A stretch of 64,000 nt of DNA from Verrucomicrobiaceae bacterium (GCA_027489965.1 JAIXZA010000162.1:124001-188000), one strand, 5' to 3'. Positions 54,439 through 63,186 are shown, counted from the first letter of the stretch. The notes: generated from the letters alone by a model not told the origin. Numbers and translations are program-made.

Positions 54439-55032
54439 TCAATTCTCTTTCAAGCGAAGAAGCACTTCATTTCGGCGCATGAAGCCCAGCGTCCAAGGCG
54501 GGTCGTAAAAAGCAAAGAGCGGTGTCATTTCTGGGGTTAGCTTTTCCTTCTCCACCCAGTCTCGTAGCGCCGCAAGCTTTTCGGTTTCTTTCTTGTTATT
54601 ACTGACGCCGGCAAAGCGTAAGACAGCGATTTTGACAGGCGGCATTTTATCCAATTTCACCTCGCCTTTGGGTGTCGGTAGCCCTTTGGCTACGCTGGTT
54701 TCTGGCATGACGAAGCTCATGGAAGATTCTTTTTCACCACGTTCAACAATCACAGGCGTGGTCATGGAAATTTTCTCATCCCGCTCATTCTGTCCGTCGA
54801 TGAAGCGAAAGAGCTTCATGAAGCTGCCATCCATGTTTTTGGAGCGTTTGTCACTGGTCGGCATCGTTACCTTAGCCAAGTGCAGCGTTTCGTAGGCGCG
54901 TAGTTCGAAGTCGCCATCCGTTTTGATGACTTTGTATGCTGCTGTCGGCGTCGCACCTCGGGAGTTTGAGACAAAGAAAAACCCCAATGCTAGAACAATG
55001 AGGGCTGGGATGATCCAAAGTATAGGTTTCAT
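54439..55032 (-). CDS. SOUL-family heme-binding protein
   Basis: 197 residues. An N-terminal membrane anchor or signal ('PILWIIPALIVLALGFFFV') is followed by a SOUL/HEBP domain: 'YKVIKTDGDFELRAYETLHLA' (in pieces), 'FMKLFRFIDGQNERDEKISMTTPVI' (in pieces), 'MSFVMPE', 'AVLRFAGVSN' and 'FYDPPWTLGFMRRNEVLL'. Bacterial members bind heme or are of unknown role. The anchor places the domain in the periplasm. It is separated from the upstream peroxidase gene by a terminator. Confidence 0.9.
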   Translation of the reverse strand: MKPILWIIPALIVLALGFFFVSNSRGATPTAAYKVIKTDGDFELRAYETLHLAKVTMPTSDKRSKNMDGSFMKLFRFIDGQNERDEKISMTTPVIVERGEKESSMSFVMPETSVAKGLPTPKGEVKLDKMPPVKIAVLRFAGVSNNKKETEKLAALRDWVEKEKLTPEMTPLFAFYDPPWTLGFMRRNEVLLRLKEN

Positions 55033-55132
55033 ATTTGAAACTACGCCTTGCGGATCAGGTTAAGACGCAATGCTAAGGTCGCCTCTGAAAGCAAAATGCT
55101 GGAATGAGGATTCCCCGAGACAACGAAGGAGA

Positions 55133-55165
55133 CAAAAAAGGCCGTGACACGAATGCCACGGCCTT
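55133..55165 (-). terminator. Intrinsic terminator of the glutathione peroxidase gene
   Basis: A nine-base perfect stem, aaggccgtg (55138-55146) and cacggcctt (55157-55165), encloses a 10-base loop. On the minus strand a run of T residues follows directly (a-run 55134-55139 on the plus strand). It lies 17 bases after the stop codon of the peroxidase gene and isolates it from the SOUL gene. Confidence 0.85.
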
Positions 55166-55182
55166 GAAAAATCGAGAAGGTT

Positions 55183-55725
55183 TTATTTAGCAGCGATGGC
55201 TTTTTCGATCGCGCTGACGACACTTGTGTCATCAGGTGTGGTTTTTGGTTCAAAGCGTTGGAGAGGCTTGCCGTCTTTACCGATGAGGAATTTGCCAAAG
55301 TTCCATTTCACGTCACCTGGGAAGGCACCTTCTTTGCCTGTAAGGGCTGCGTAGAGCGGATGTTGCTCAGCACCTTTGACGTGAAGTTTATCAAACATCG
55401 GGAAGCTGACGCTGTACTTTTCAGTGCAGAAAACTTTGATCTCATCATTGGTGCCTGGTTCCTGGGCACCGAAATCATTGCAAGGGAAGCCTAGGACGGC
55501 GAAGCCTTGGTCTTTAAACTTCTCATGCAGAGCTTGCAGCTCTTTGTATTGCTTGGTTAGGCCACAGCGGGAGGCCACATTGACGACGAGCAGCACTTTG
55601 CCTTCATAAGCTTTCAGGCTGGTGTCCTTGCCGTCGATGTCCCTGAGAGGGATCGTTTGGATGGAAGTATCAGCAGCCGTGGCGATGCTGGTGGCGATGA
55701 GGAGAGAGAGGAAGAATGTCTTCAT
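55183..55725 (-). CDS. Secreted glutathione peroxidase family protein
   Basis: 180 residues with a signal peptide ('MKTFFLSLLIATSIATA'). The thioredoxin-fold peroxidase motifs are 'LLVVNVASRCGLTKQY' with the peroxidatic cysteine (not selenocysteine, ~54), 'LGFPCNDFGAQEPGTNDEI' with the resolving-type cysteine, and 'VKWNFGKFLIGKDG' with the Trp-Asn of the catalytic tetrad. It probably reduces hydroperoxides in the periplasm using thioredoxin-like donors. It is a single gene with its own terminator. Confidence 0.93.
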   Translation of the reverse strand: MKTFFLSLLIATSIATAADTSIQTIPLRDIDGKDTSLKAYEGKVLLVVNVASRCGLTKQYKELQALHEKFKDQGFAVLGFPCNDFGAQEPGTNDEIKVFCTEKYSVSFPMFDKLHVKGAEQHPLYAALTGKEGAFPGDVKWNFGKFLIGKDGKPLQRFEPKTTPDDTSVVSAIEKAIAAK

Positions 55726-55836
55726 GGGAAGGATGAGACGGCTATCTTGGCCGAAACTTTCGTGTGATCTGAGGCATTTTAATCAAATGCGGGCTTGTAG
55801 GCTCAGAATCAGACATCTAATAAGTGAGCTAGTTTA

Positions 55837-56892
55837 ATGGCAGCTGTAAATCAAGAACCCGACTCACGCTGGATGCATCTCGCGCTGGATCAAGCCAAGC
55901 GCGGTGTGGGCATGACCAGTCCGAATCCGCCTGTGGGAGCAGTGCTTATTTCACAGGGAAAAATCATTGGCCATGGTTACCACCGAAAGGCAGGTCAGCC
56001 GCACGCTGAGATTGAAGCGATTAATGAAGCGCAGACGTTCAATCCAAAGTTACTACGTGGTTCGACCTTGTTTGTTACCTTAGAGCCTTGCTGCACGCAA
56101 GGTCGCACGGGGCCGTGTACTGAGGCGATCAAGGCCTGCGGCATCAAGCGCGTGGTTTGGGGGGCCCAAGACCCGAATCCTTCTCATTTAGGTAGAGCGC
56201 AGGAGATCTTAAGTTCTGCGGGCATCGCCGTGACCACCGGAGTCTTGGAAGCCGACTGCCGTGAAATCATCCGACCTTTTGCCAAGTGGGTGACGACAAA
56301 GATGCCTTATGTGATTGCCAAAGTCGGTCAAAGCCTAGATGGCCGGATCACACGCCCGCCGGGTGAAGGTCAGTGGCTGACCAGTGAAGCAGCGCGTGCT
56401 CATGCGCTCAGACTTCGTTCAAGAGTGGATGCCATCATTGTTGGTGCTGGAACAGTCCGGCAGGATAATCCTAAGTTGACCATGCGTGATGGTGGGACGG
56501 CAGATAAAGAGCAGCCATTGCGAGTCATTCTTTCCCGCAGCTGTGATTTACCGGAGACTTCTCATGTCTTTACGGATGAACATAAAAGTCGCACCTGGGT
56601 GCTCCGTGATCTGGAGTTCCCAGAAGTGCTTCTTGAGTTAGGCAAGCATGGAGTCCTGAACGCGCTGGTCGAAGGTGGTTCAGATATTCTTGGACAAGCT
56701 TTTAGACATCGTTGTGTCGATGAGGTTTATTGTTACATCGCACCGCTGCTCTGTGGTTCTGGACTGACAACGCTGGGTGGTCTGCCACTGGCTCAATCCG
56801 TATCTCTAGACCATGTGAAAATCATGCCGATTGGTGACAATGTGTGCATCTCAGGGCACGCAGTTTACGCAAAAACGCCTGATCAATCATGA
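55837..56892 (+). CDS. ribD: Bifunctional riboflavin biosynthesis protein RibD
   Basis: 351 residues. The N-terminal deaminase has the zinc site 'HAEIEAI' (~58) and 'LEPCCTQGRTGPCTEAI' (~85). The C-terminal reductase begins 'PYVIAKVGQSLDGRI' and carries 'DAIIVGAGTVRQDNPKLT' and 'LVEGGSDILGQAF'. Together they deaminate and reduce the pyrimidine intermediate of riboflavin synthesis. No other rib genes are present. The phosphatase gene overlaps its stop by four bases (ATGA). This is notable because the pathway needs a HAD phosphatase for the next intermediate, though the neighbour looks like GmhB. Confidence 0.95.
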   Translation: MAAVNQEPDSRWMHLALDQAKRGVGMTSPNPPVGAVLISQGKIIGHGYHRKAGQPHAEIEAINEAQTFNPKLLRGSTLFVTLEPCCTQGRTGPCTEAIKACGIKRVVWGAQDPNPSHLGRAQEILSSAGIAVTTGVLEADCREIIRPFAKWVTTKMPYVIAKVGQSLDGRITRPPGEGQWLTSEAARAHALRLRSRVDAIIVGAGTVRQDNPKLTMRDGGTADKEQPLRVILSRSCDLPETSHVFTDEHKSRTWVLRDLEFPEVLLELGKHGVLNALVEGGSDILGQAFRHRCVDEVYCYIAPLLCGSGLTTLGGLPLAQSVSLDHVKIMPIGDNVCISGHAVYAKTPDQS

Positions 56893-57425
56893 GTCGGCCA
56901 GCTGTTATTTTTGACCGAGATGGTGTGGTGAATGTCTCGCCAGGCGCAGGCTATGTGCTGCGCTGGGAAGACTTTCATTTTTCAGCGGGTATCATTGATG
57001 CCCTTCGTCTCTGTCGTGATCGCGGTTACGCGACCATTTTAGCGACGAGTCAGCAGGGCGTGGGTAAAGGTCTCATGTCGAAGCAGGACCTTGATACGAT
57101 CCATGCTAAAATGCAGGCAGAGCTGCAAAAGCACGACGCTCAGTTTGACGGTATTTACGCCTGCACCTGTTTAAAGACAGACCCAGACTGCTTGTGTCGG
57201 AAACCAAGTGCAGACATGATTTTGCGTGCTGCAGACGATCACGATTTGGATCTGAGCCGCAGTCTTCTGGTGGGAGATGCCGATCGTGATATTGAGATGG
57301 GAATGAATGCAGGTGTGCCTGTCACCATCCGGATTGAAAGTGAGAACCCTCACAGAGTCATGGCCACTCGGATATTGCCAGATACCGAAAAGCTCCGAAC
57401 TGTACTGGAAAGTTTCTTGCTGTGA
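56889..57425 (+). CDS. HAD-IIIA phosphatase, GmhB/HisB-N-like
   Basis: 178 residues. Motif I is 'VIFDRDGVVNVSPGAGYV', motif II falls in 'ILATSQQGVGKG', and motif III/IV is 'CRKPSADMIL' and 'LLVGDADRDIEMGMNAGV'. The loop 'YACTCLKTDPDCLCRKP' supplies four cysteines where GmhB has Cys-His-Cys-Cys for zinc. GmhB removes the 7-phosphate of D-glycero-D-manno-heptose 1,7-bisphosphate for LPS core synthesis. Translational coupling to ribD (ATGA overlap) leaves open a role as the missing 5-amino-6-ribitylamino-uracil phosphate phosphatase. The family is sure; the substrate is not. Confidence 0.88.
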   Translation: MSRPAVIFDRDGVVNVSPGAGYVLRWEDFHFSAGIIDALRLCRDRGYATILATSQQGVGKGLMSKQDLDTIHAKMQAELQKHDAQFDGIYACTCLKTDPDCLCRKPSADMILRAADDHDLDLSRSLLVGDADRDIEMGMNAGVPVTIRIESENPHRVMATRILPDTEKLRTVLESFLL

Positions 57426-57592
57426 TCGTTGTCCGATAGCGTCGGCTTCCGAATTTAGACAAAATAGAAATATCTTCGACAAAAATACGAAGGGCCAAAA
57501 TAAATTAGACAAAAACTTTGACAAAAGTCCGAGTTACAGGATTGTTTCAGTGTTCACTGAAAGTTCGTTCAACCAGTCGCTAAACTAACGCC
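57426..57592 (+). promoter_or_regulatory. A+T-rich upstream region of the sigma-factor gene with four GACAAAA repeats
   Basis: The heptamer GACAAAA occurs at 57458, 57478, 57508 and 57520, spaced 20, 30 and 12 bases apart, in otherwise A+T-rich DNA. The last copy forms a perfect -35-like TTGACA, but the hexamer 17 bases on (attgtt) is a poor -10. The repeats could be binding sites or repeated -35 elements for autoregulation. Confidence 0.4.
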
Positions 57593-58189
57593 ATGACTCA
57601 AAGCCCAGATGAAATCCTTGTCGATGTCCAAGTGCAAGAAGATATGCGCTTAATCCAGTTGATCGCTGAGAGAGATGTAACAGCCTACCAGACCTTCTAC
57701 AAAAGGTATTCTGGACTCATCTTTGCCTCCATTTCCAATGTCCTCAATGATCACCACGATACAGAGGACGTCATGCAGGAAGTCTTGGTGCAGCTTTGGA
57801 ATAAGGCTCATCTCTATGAGCCACGGAAAGGCAAACCACTCACTTGGCTGACTACAATGGCCCGTAATCGTGCCATTGATAAAATCCGCTCCAAGCAACG
57901 CCGTTCCCGTCTCAACGATGATTTTGAGACAGAAAGCAAAGGTGTCCAACCTGAATTCGACGAATCAGGTCTGGAAGCACTCGAGGTCAAAGAAAGAGAC
58001 GGTCTTGTCATGCGTGCTGTGGCTAAGCTCAATCCAGATCAGCGGGAGGCTATCAAGCTTGCCTATTTCAGTGGACTCACCCAGGCAGAAGTTGCCGAGC
58101 GTCTTAACGAGCCGCTTGGAACCGTCAAAGCACGTATTCGCCGTGGGGTCAATCGTCTGGAATCTTTGATTAAGCCGCGCATGGTATGA
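57593..58189 (+). CDS. ECF-type RNA polymerase sigma factor
   Basis: 198 residues. Region 2 has 'AYQTFYKRYSGLIFASISNVL' (in pieces), 'DTEDVMQEVLVQLWNKAHLY' and 'PLTWLTTMARNRAIDKIRSKQRR' (in pieces). Region 4 is 'LNPDQREAIKLAYFSGLTQAEVAERLNEPLGTVKARIRRGV' (in pieces), a clean helix-turn-helix. It resembles the SigK/ECF19-type group. Such genes are usually followed by a membrane anti-sigma factor; here the next gene is an epimerase, so the regulator is elsewhere or absent. Confidence 0.92.
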   Translation: MTQSPDEILVDVQVQEDMRLIQLIAERDVTAYQTFYKRYSGLIFASISNVLNDHHDTEDVMQEVLVQLWNKAHLYEPRKGKPLTWLTTMARNRAIDKIRSKQRRSRLNDDFETESKGVQPEFDESGLEALEVKERDGLVMRAVAKLNPDQREAIKLAYFSGLTQAEVAERLNEPLGTVKARIRRGVNRLESLIKPRMV

Positions 58190-58232
58190 GATATTCGTGA
58201 CTGATTCGTTCAGTTCACGCGTTCTCATTCCC

Positions 58233-59129
58233 ATGAAAATAGGTATCACAGGCGCTAGTGGCATGATTGGTCAGGGTCTTAGCGCCTTGGCTTTGGCTTC
58301 TGATCACGAAATCATCGGCTATTCGCGCAGGCCATCGTCTCAAGTGCCCTTAGTGACCCGGACCATGGTGTCATCTGCCACGCAGGTGTTGCCAGAGACA
58401 AAGATAGACGCGCTGGTTCATTTAGCGGGTGAGTCTTTATTGGGCTTGTGGACAGCCGCCAAACGGGAACGCATCTGGAAAAGCCGAGTTGAGTTGACCA
58501 AGCGAGTCATTGCCGAACTGCGCACTTGGCAGCCCGCCAATCGTCCTAGCGTGCTTCTCTGTGCCTCTGGCATTGGATATTATGGCAATCGCGGAGATGA
58601 AGTTCTAGAAGAGAACAGCCACGCTGGAACGGGTTTTTTGGCCGATCTTTGCCGTGAATGGGAAGCGGCAGCGCGAGAGGCTAGCAGCCTCGGCATCCGC
58701 GTTGTCTTATTGCGCACTGGCGTTGTGCTAGGCGAGCATGGTGGTGCCTTTCCACTCATGAAAATGGCGTTTCGTTTCGGCCTCGGCGGACGTTTCGGAT
58801 CAGGAAAGCAGTGGATGTCCTGGCTCCATGAACAGGATCAGGCTAGCCTGATTTTATGGGCGATTGAGAATGAAAACGTGATCGGCCCCATGAATCTCTG
58901 TGCTCCACATCCGGTGACAAATGCGGATTATACCCGACAGCTTGCAGCCCAGTTAAAGCGTCCTGCCTTTCTGCATGTTCCGGCTTTTGCCCTGAGATTG
59001 GCGGCTCGCGGACTTGCTGATGAGATGCTTCTGGGTAGCCAGCGAGCCTTTCCTCGCGTTGCCACAGATTTAGGCTATAAATTCGCCCATCCAAATCTCT
59101 CAGATGCCTTTTCAGCGCTGGATGGATGA
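58233..59129 (+). CDS. TIGR01777 family NAD(P)-dependent epimerase/oxidoreductase
   Basis: 298 residues from the ATG at 58233 ('MKIGITGASGMIGQG'); a GTG at 58197 would add 12 unconserved residues. The Rossmann glycine motif is GxSGMIG. Family blocks follow: 'ALVHLAGESLLGLWTAAKRERIWKSRV' (in pieces), 'LLCASGIGYYGNRGDEVLEEN' (in pieces), 'LRTGVVLGEHGGAFPLM', and 'GGRFGSGKQWMSWLHEQD'. The family (YfcH-like) is of uncertain substrate. It is followed 16 bases later by the HAD phosphatase gene. Confidence 0.92.
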   Translation: MKIGITGASGMIGQGLSALALASDHEIIGYSRRPSSQVPLVTRTMVSSATQVLPETKIDALVHLAGESLLGLWTAAKRERIWKSRVELTKRVIAELRTWQPANRPSVLLCASGIGYYGNRGDEVLEENSHAGTGFLADLCREWEAAAREASSLGIRVVLLRTGVVLGEHGGAFPLMKMAFRFGLGGRFGSGKQWMSWLHEQDQASLILWAIENENVIGPMNLCAPHPVTNADYTRQLAAQLKRPAFLHVPAFALRLAARGLADEMLLGSQRAFPRVATDLGYKFAHPNLSDAFSALDG

Positions 59130-59145
59130 TTTATTTTAGCTCACT

Positions 59146-60024
59146 ATGTCCGCCTCACAGACCACCATCGCTGTCATTTATGATTATGATCAGACCCTGA
59201 GCCCGACCTACATGCAGGATGAGACGCTCTTCCCGCATTTTGGAATCAATCCCACGCAGTTTTGGAAAAAGAGCCGCGAGTTGGTGGATAAGGAAGGTTA
59301 TGACGGCGAGTTGGCCTATCTAAAATGCATGCTTGATTATTTGAGCATGGATCGCCCTACCAACGATGAGCTACGCTCTCTAGGGGCAAAGTTGCGATAC
59401 TTCAAAGGCGTGCCAGAAGTCTTTGAAGAACTAAATCACACTCTCAGCAATCAGCATCGGACTTTGGGTATCAAGATCGAGCACTACATTGTCTCCTCGG
59501 GTTTGAAAATCTTATTGGATGGCAGTTCGCTGGCTCCTTATGTGAAACGCATCTTCGGCTGTGAGTTCGGTCAGGATCAGGATGGCCGCATCAGCTTCCC
59601 AAAACGGGTCATCAGCCACACGACGAAGACTCAGTACCTTTTTCGCATCAACAAAGGCATGCTAGAGCCCTATGAAGATGTGAACGATCATATGGACCCA
59701 GAGCTCCGGCCCATTCCCTTTCAAAACATGATTTATGTCGGTGATGGTCCAACCGATGTGCCCTGCTTCACCCTCATGAAACGTTACGGTGGTCACGCCA
59801 TCGCTGTCTATAATGCGGAGGAGCAGAACCGATCCAGCTTCCGTAAATGTTATCAGCTCAATGCCCTGGCAGACCGTGTGAAACACATCGCCCCAGCCGA
59901 TTACCGCGCTGGCAGTCATTTGAGATTGTTACTTGAAGAGATGATTCTCGACATGGCAGATGGCATCGTTCGTCGAAAGAAGCTGGAGATCGAAGAAGGC
60001 ACCGTCTCAGCGCCGCATTTTTGA
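59146..60024 (+). CDS. HAD-superfamily phosphatase
   Basis: 292 residues. The DxDxT motif I is 'VIYDYDQTLSPTYMQDETLF', motif II is in 'HYIVSSGLKILLDG', and motif III/IV is 'NMIYVGDGPTDVPCFTLMKRYGG' (read in pieces) with the GDGxxD metal site. A large helical cap lies between motif I and motif II, as in phosphoserine-phosphatase-like HADs. The substrate is unknown. The downstream cysteine desulfurase ATG is five bases after the stop, so they are likely co-transcribed. Confidence 0.88.
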   Translation: MSASQTTIAVIYDYDQTLSPTYMQDETLFPHFGINPTQFWKKSRELVDKEGYDGELAYLKCMLDYLSMDRPTNDELRSLGAKLRYFKGVPEVFEELNHTLSNQHRTLGIKIEHYIVSSGLKILLDGSSLAPYVKRIFGCEFGQDQDGRISFPKRVISHTTKTQYLFRINKGMLEPYEDVNDHMDPELRPIPFQNMIYVGDGPTDVPCFTLMKRYGGHAIAVYNAEEQNRSSFRKCYQLNALADRVKHIAPADYRAGSHLRLLLEEMILDMADGIVRRKKLEIEEGTVSAPHF

Positions 60025-60029
60025 TTCGG

Positions 60030-61178
60030 ATGGCTGCTTACTTTGATTACAACGCAACGACTCCTGTCCACGCCGCTGCACGTGAGGCGTGGCTAAAGGC
60101 TAGTGATGAGCATTGGCAGAATCCATCCAGCCTTTATCGTGAGGCGGGCCTGACAGCTCAGGCCTTGGAAGCAGCTAGAGAGCGATTGGCAGATCTACTT
60201 GGAGTAGAGCCTGAACGCGTCGTTTTTACCTCTGGTGCGACAGAGTCTAACAACACCTTATTTTCTGGTCTAGCCAAGTGTTTGGCACCCGATGCTTGTG
60301 TCGCCATTTCAGCCATCGAGCATCCCTGTGTTCGGGAAGCAGCACGTGTCTGGCTGGGGCGGCATCGCGTGCTTGAGATTCCGGTCAACGAAGACGGCGT
60401 AGTAGAAGTCGAAGTGCTTCAAGATATTCTAAAACGACATCAGCCAGCGCTGGTTTCCATCATGGCCGCAAATAATGAAAGTGGCGTTTTGCAACCCTGG
60501 CAGGAACTCCTCAAAGTCTGTCGCCAAACGGGTGTCCGCTTTCATACAGATGCAGCACAGTGGATTGGGAAGCTGAAAAGTACGGCCTTGGGTGCATGTG
60601 ATTACATCACTGGAAGCGCGCACAAATTTGGCGGCTCTAAAGGTGTGGGCTTTCTTGTCGTCGCCGATGCTGATGAAGCTTTTCCGCTGTTTCATGGAGG
60701 CCCCCAGGAGCAGAGTCGTCGTGCAGGAACAGAGAATTATCCAGGCATTGAAGCGATGGTGACAGCGTTGGAGTCGGTCACGCCAATAATCGCTGAGGTG
60801 AGTGCCAAACAGACGTTACTGCGCGATGCATTCATCATGCAAATGCAGACCCAATTCGTAGGTTTAAGAGTCATCAGTGAAGGTGCCCCGAGATTATGGA
60901 ACACCGTACTTATGGTCATGCCACGTCATGACAATTTAAAATGGTTGACGCGGCTCTCTCGCCTGGGCTTTGCCGTCTCGACTGGATCAGCCTGCAGCAG
61001 TGGCAAAGAAGGATCTTCCGCAGTGGTACAGGCCTTGGGTGCGAGTTGGGAAGAATTACGTCGAGTTGTACGCGTCAGCGGTGGTTGGGAAACGACTGTT
61101 GCTGAATGGCAGGCGTTGGCTGCTGCCTTTGCTGAAGCAGGTCAGAGCCTGGACTCTGGCGGCCGCCCAGGAATCTGA
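60030..61178 (+). CDS. Cysteine desulfurase (NifS/IscS-type class V aminotransferase)
   Basis: 382 residues from the ATG at 60030; a TTG three codons earlier overlaps the previous stop. Family motifs are 'YFDYNATTPVHAAAREA', 'FTSGATESNN' (PLP phosphate site), 'AIEHPCV', 'FHTDAAQWIGK', the PLP lysine in 'GSAHKFGGSKGVGF' (~200) and the catalytic cysteine in 'VSTGSACSSGKEG' (~322). It transfers sulfur from cysteine for Fe-S clusters or thiolated tRNA. No iscU or mnmA gene adjoins. Its last 37 bases overlap the end of the convergent monooxygenase gene. Confidence 0.94.
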   Translation: MAAYFDYNATTPVHAAAREAWLKASDEHWQNPSSLYREAGLTAQALEAARERLADLLGVEPERVVFTSGATESNNTLFSGLAKCLAPDACVAISAIEHPCVREAARVWLGRHRVLEIPVNEDGVVEVEVLQDILKRHQPALVSIMAANNESGVLQPWQELLKVCRQTGVRFHTDAAQWIGKLKSTALGACDYITGSAHKFGGSKGVGFLVVADADEAFPLFHGGPQEQSRRAGTENYPGIEAMVTALESVTPIIAEVSAKQTLLRDAFIMQMQTQFVGLRVISEGAPRLWNTVLMVMPRHDNLKWLTRLSRLGFAVSTGSACSSGKEGSSAVVQALGASWEELRRVVRVSGGWETTVAEWQALAAAFAEAGQSLDSGGRPGI

Positions 61179-62368
61179 GCTTGAGGTAAGCGACTGAATG
61201 GCCCTGTCTTCCCGCCGGCCATGGTGGCGGTCATTTCACGACGTAACACGGGCAGCGCATTGACGATCGGAAATACGGCATCTCTTATCCAACCCAGTGG
61301 CAGCCAATCCGATTGGAATAAGGGTGTCGTCCATCGTGTCGCGAATTGATAGAATCGGAGATGTTGACGACGCCTCTTTGAGTATTGGTCCAGGGCATTT
61401 TCCAGCGGATGTTGCTGCAGAGTCTCGGCAAGGCAAGCTGCATCCATGAGGGCTAAATTGACCCCTTGTCCGAGCTGTGGACTCAGAGCATGGGCCGCAT
61501 CTCCGAGCAGTGCAACACGATTGCCATGCCACTGCTTCATCCGCACATCATGATACACTGCGGTAGCGATTTGCTGATGACTTTTGATCTGATTTAAAAA
61601 GGATTCAGCTTGGGGTGTTAGTCGCAGAACTTGCTGCTTCCAGTCGTTTAAAGATCCCTCACGCCAAGCTGGAATCTGATCAATGCGGATACTCCAGAAA
61701 AGACTCAGAAGATCGTTACGAGTTCCAGTGGGCAAATAGCCATTCAGTTCACGAGTAGAGCCTACGCACTGCCAGAGCACCCGGGGATCAAATTCAGGCG
61801 TGCGTTCACCCATGAACCACAGCGCACCCCATGGATAACGACTGACCTTGGCGGGCACGCCACTTTGTTCACGCATGGTGGAATGAGCACCATCGCAGAT
61901 GAGGAGCAAATCATAGGGGCCGTGTGTTTGCCCAGACTGATCGTGTAAAACGGGGCGCTCGCTCGGAGCACGGCTGAGTCGCCTCATTTCGGTATTCCAG
62001 TGAATGGCCACACCCGCAGACTCAGCTGCGGATAATAGCACATCGAGCAAAGTAGCCCTATGAGTGCCCGCACCATAAAGATCCTGCCCAAGTTCACTGT
62101 AAGGTAAGTTGAGCAAAACGCGCCCCGAATGTGTTCGGCAATAGAGTTTGCTAATGGGTGCGATGTGAGGCAGCAACGCCTCACTTAGTCCCAACTGATG
62201 TAACACGGCGAGTCCTGTGGGCTGCAAAAGAAAGCCAGCACCGACGCTTAGCTTTTTCTCAGCCCGCTCAAACAAAGTGACCTCATGTCCAGCGCGCGCG
62301 AGAAAGATCGCCGCTGCCGGCCCAGCAGTGCCCGAGCCGATGATGCCAATGCGAAAAGAAGCAGACAT
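61142..62368 (-). CDS. FAD-dependent monooxygenase (UbiH/salicylate hydroxylase-like)
   Basis: 408 residues. The N-terminal FAD-binding motif is 'IGIIGSGTAGPAAAIFLARAG' (in pieces). 'LLICDGAHSTMRE' is the DG motif, and 'VALLGDAAHALSPQLGQGVNLALMDA' (in pieces) is the GD motif of PHBH-fold flavoprotein hydroxylases. No signal peptide. The substrate, probably an aromatic or quinone-like compound, cannot be assigned. The C-terminal 12 codons overlap the cysteine desulfurase gene on the other strand. Confidence 0.92.
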   Translation of the reverse strand: MSASFRIGIIGSGTAGPAAAIFLARAGHEVTLFERAEKKLSVGAGFLLQPTGLAVLHQLGLSEALLPHIAPISKLYCRTHSGRVLLNLPYSELGQDLYGAGTHRATLLDVLLSAAESAGVAIHWNTEMRRLSRAPSERPVLHDQSGQTHGPYDLLLICDGAHSTMREQSGVPAKVSRYPWGALWFMGERTPEFDPRVLWQCVGSTRELNGYLPTGTRNDLLSLFWSIRIDQIPAWREGSLNDWKQQVLRLTPQAESFLNQIKSHQQIATAVYHDVRMKQWHGNRVALLGDAAHALSPQLGQGVNLALMDAACLAETLQQHPLENALDQYSKRRRQHLRFYQFATRWTTPLFQSDWLPLGWIRDAVFPIVNALPVLRREMTATMAGGKTGPFSRLPQAQIPGRPPESRL

Positions 62369-62451
62369 TCCTGTTGTTCCACCGCATGACTGCTTTTAGC
62401 AACAAAGGGAATCACTTTCGTCAGGGTTTAAGAGGAAATTCCACTGAGTTT

Positions 62452-63186
62452 TTATCGCGGCGGATTGTCTGAATCCAGGAAGTAAATCCAATGCTGCACA
62501 AAGAAGCGTTTCTCAGTGGGTAGCAGTTCGTCCGCTGTGCCGATGAGCGGCCGCAGGGAAGTGGACATTTGCAGTGTGACTACGGTGAAAAGGATGATCC
62601 ATAGCTTCAGGTAGCTTTTGCTTTGCAGGCCTAGACTGCCGGCCGCGTTAAGGAGCAGACGTGTGCCGAAGTACATGCCGATGACCCAAAAGATGAGGGC
62701 TAAAAAGCCCATGAAACCAATGGAATCTGTTGAGGTGCTAAACACCCAGATAACCGGTGCAAAGCCGAGCATTAAGAGTCCGCTTAGTGCGACCATGCTG
62801 AGCAAAACGGAGACGATTTGATGCAGGCGTGCATTCAGTCCGTCAAGGGCGCTGAAGATGTAAAGGCTCGGCAAACAAATCATCACGGCAACGATCATTC
62901 CGACCGTGATTTTCAGCGGTGCCGCCCAAAGCTGGGTGCCGCCGGAGAAGCTGCCTAAAAGAAGACCAAAGACGGAGAGAGATACGATCATGATGATCAG
63001 CAGGCGTAGTGCGACAGCACTGTTTCCTGACTGACAGGCATGCAACAAACGACCTGGATGTTTGAGCAGGTTTTCCATGATGTTAGCGAGAGTCGTTGGA
63101 CCTTCCATAGGCTCGATTGCAAAGTTCGAGACTTGTTTTGGCAACGCAGATGGCGAAGCCGATTCTGGTGTGGGTTCTGTATTCAT
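62452..63186 (-). CDS. Polytopic membrane protein, homologous to its upstream neighbour
   Basis: 244 residues. A soluble ~60-residue N terminus ('PTTLANIMENLLKHPGRLLHACQSGN', in pieces) precedes about five to six hydrophobic segments from ~61 to ~212 and a short C-terminal tail ('PTEKRFFVQHWIYFLDSD'). The layout resembles Yip1-like small polytopic proteins. It shares 'TLA', a following glycine-rich helix pair and 'LRPLIG...' with the protein at 63232, so the two arose by tandem duplication. Function unknown. Confidence 0.75.
   Translation of the reverse strand: MNTEPTPESASPSALPKQVSNFAIEPMEGPTTLANIMENLLKHPGRLLHACQSGNSAVALRLLIIMIVSLSVFGLLLGSFSGGTQLWAAPLKITVGMIVAVMICLPSLYIFSALDGLNARLHQIVSVLLSMVALSGLLMLGFAPVIWVFSTSTDSIGFMGFLALIFWVIGMYFGTRLLLNAAGSLGLQSKSYLKLWIILFTVVTLQMSTSLRPLIGTADELLPTEKRFFVQHWIYFLDSDNPPR

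Noticed and set aside
55183..55725. Selenocysteine in the glutathione peroxidase
   Set aside because: The catalytic codon in SRCGLT is a cysteine codon, with no in-frame TGA.
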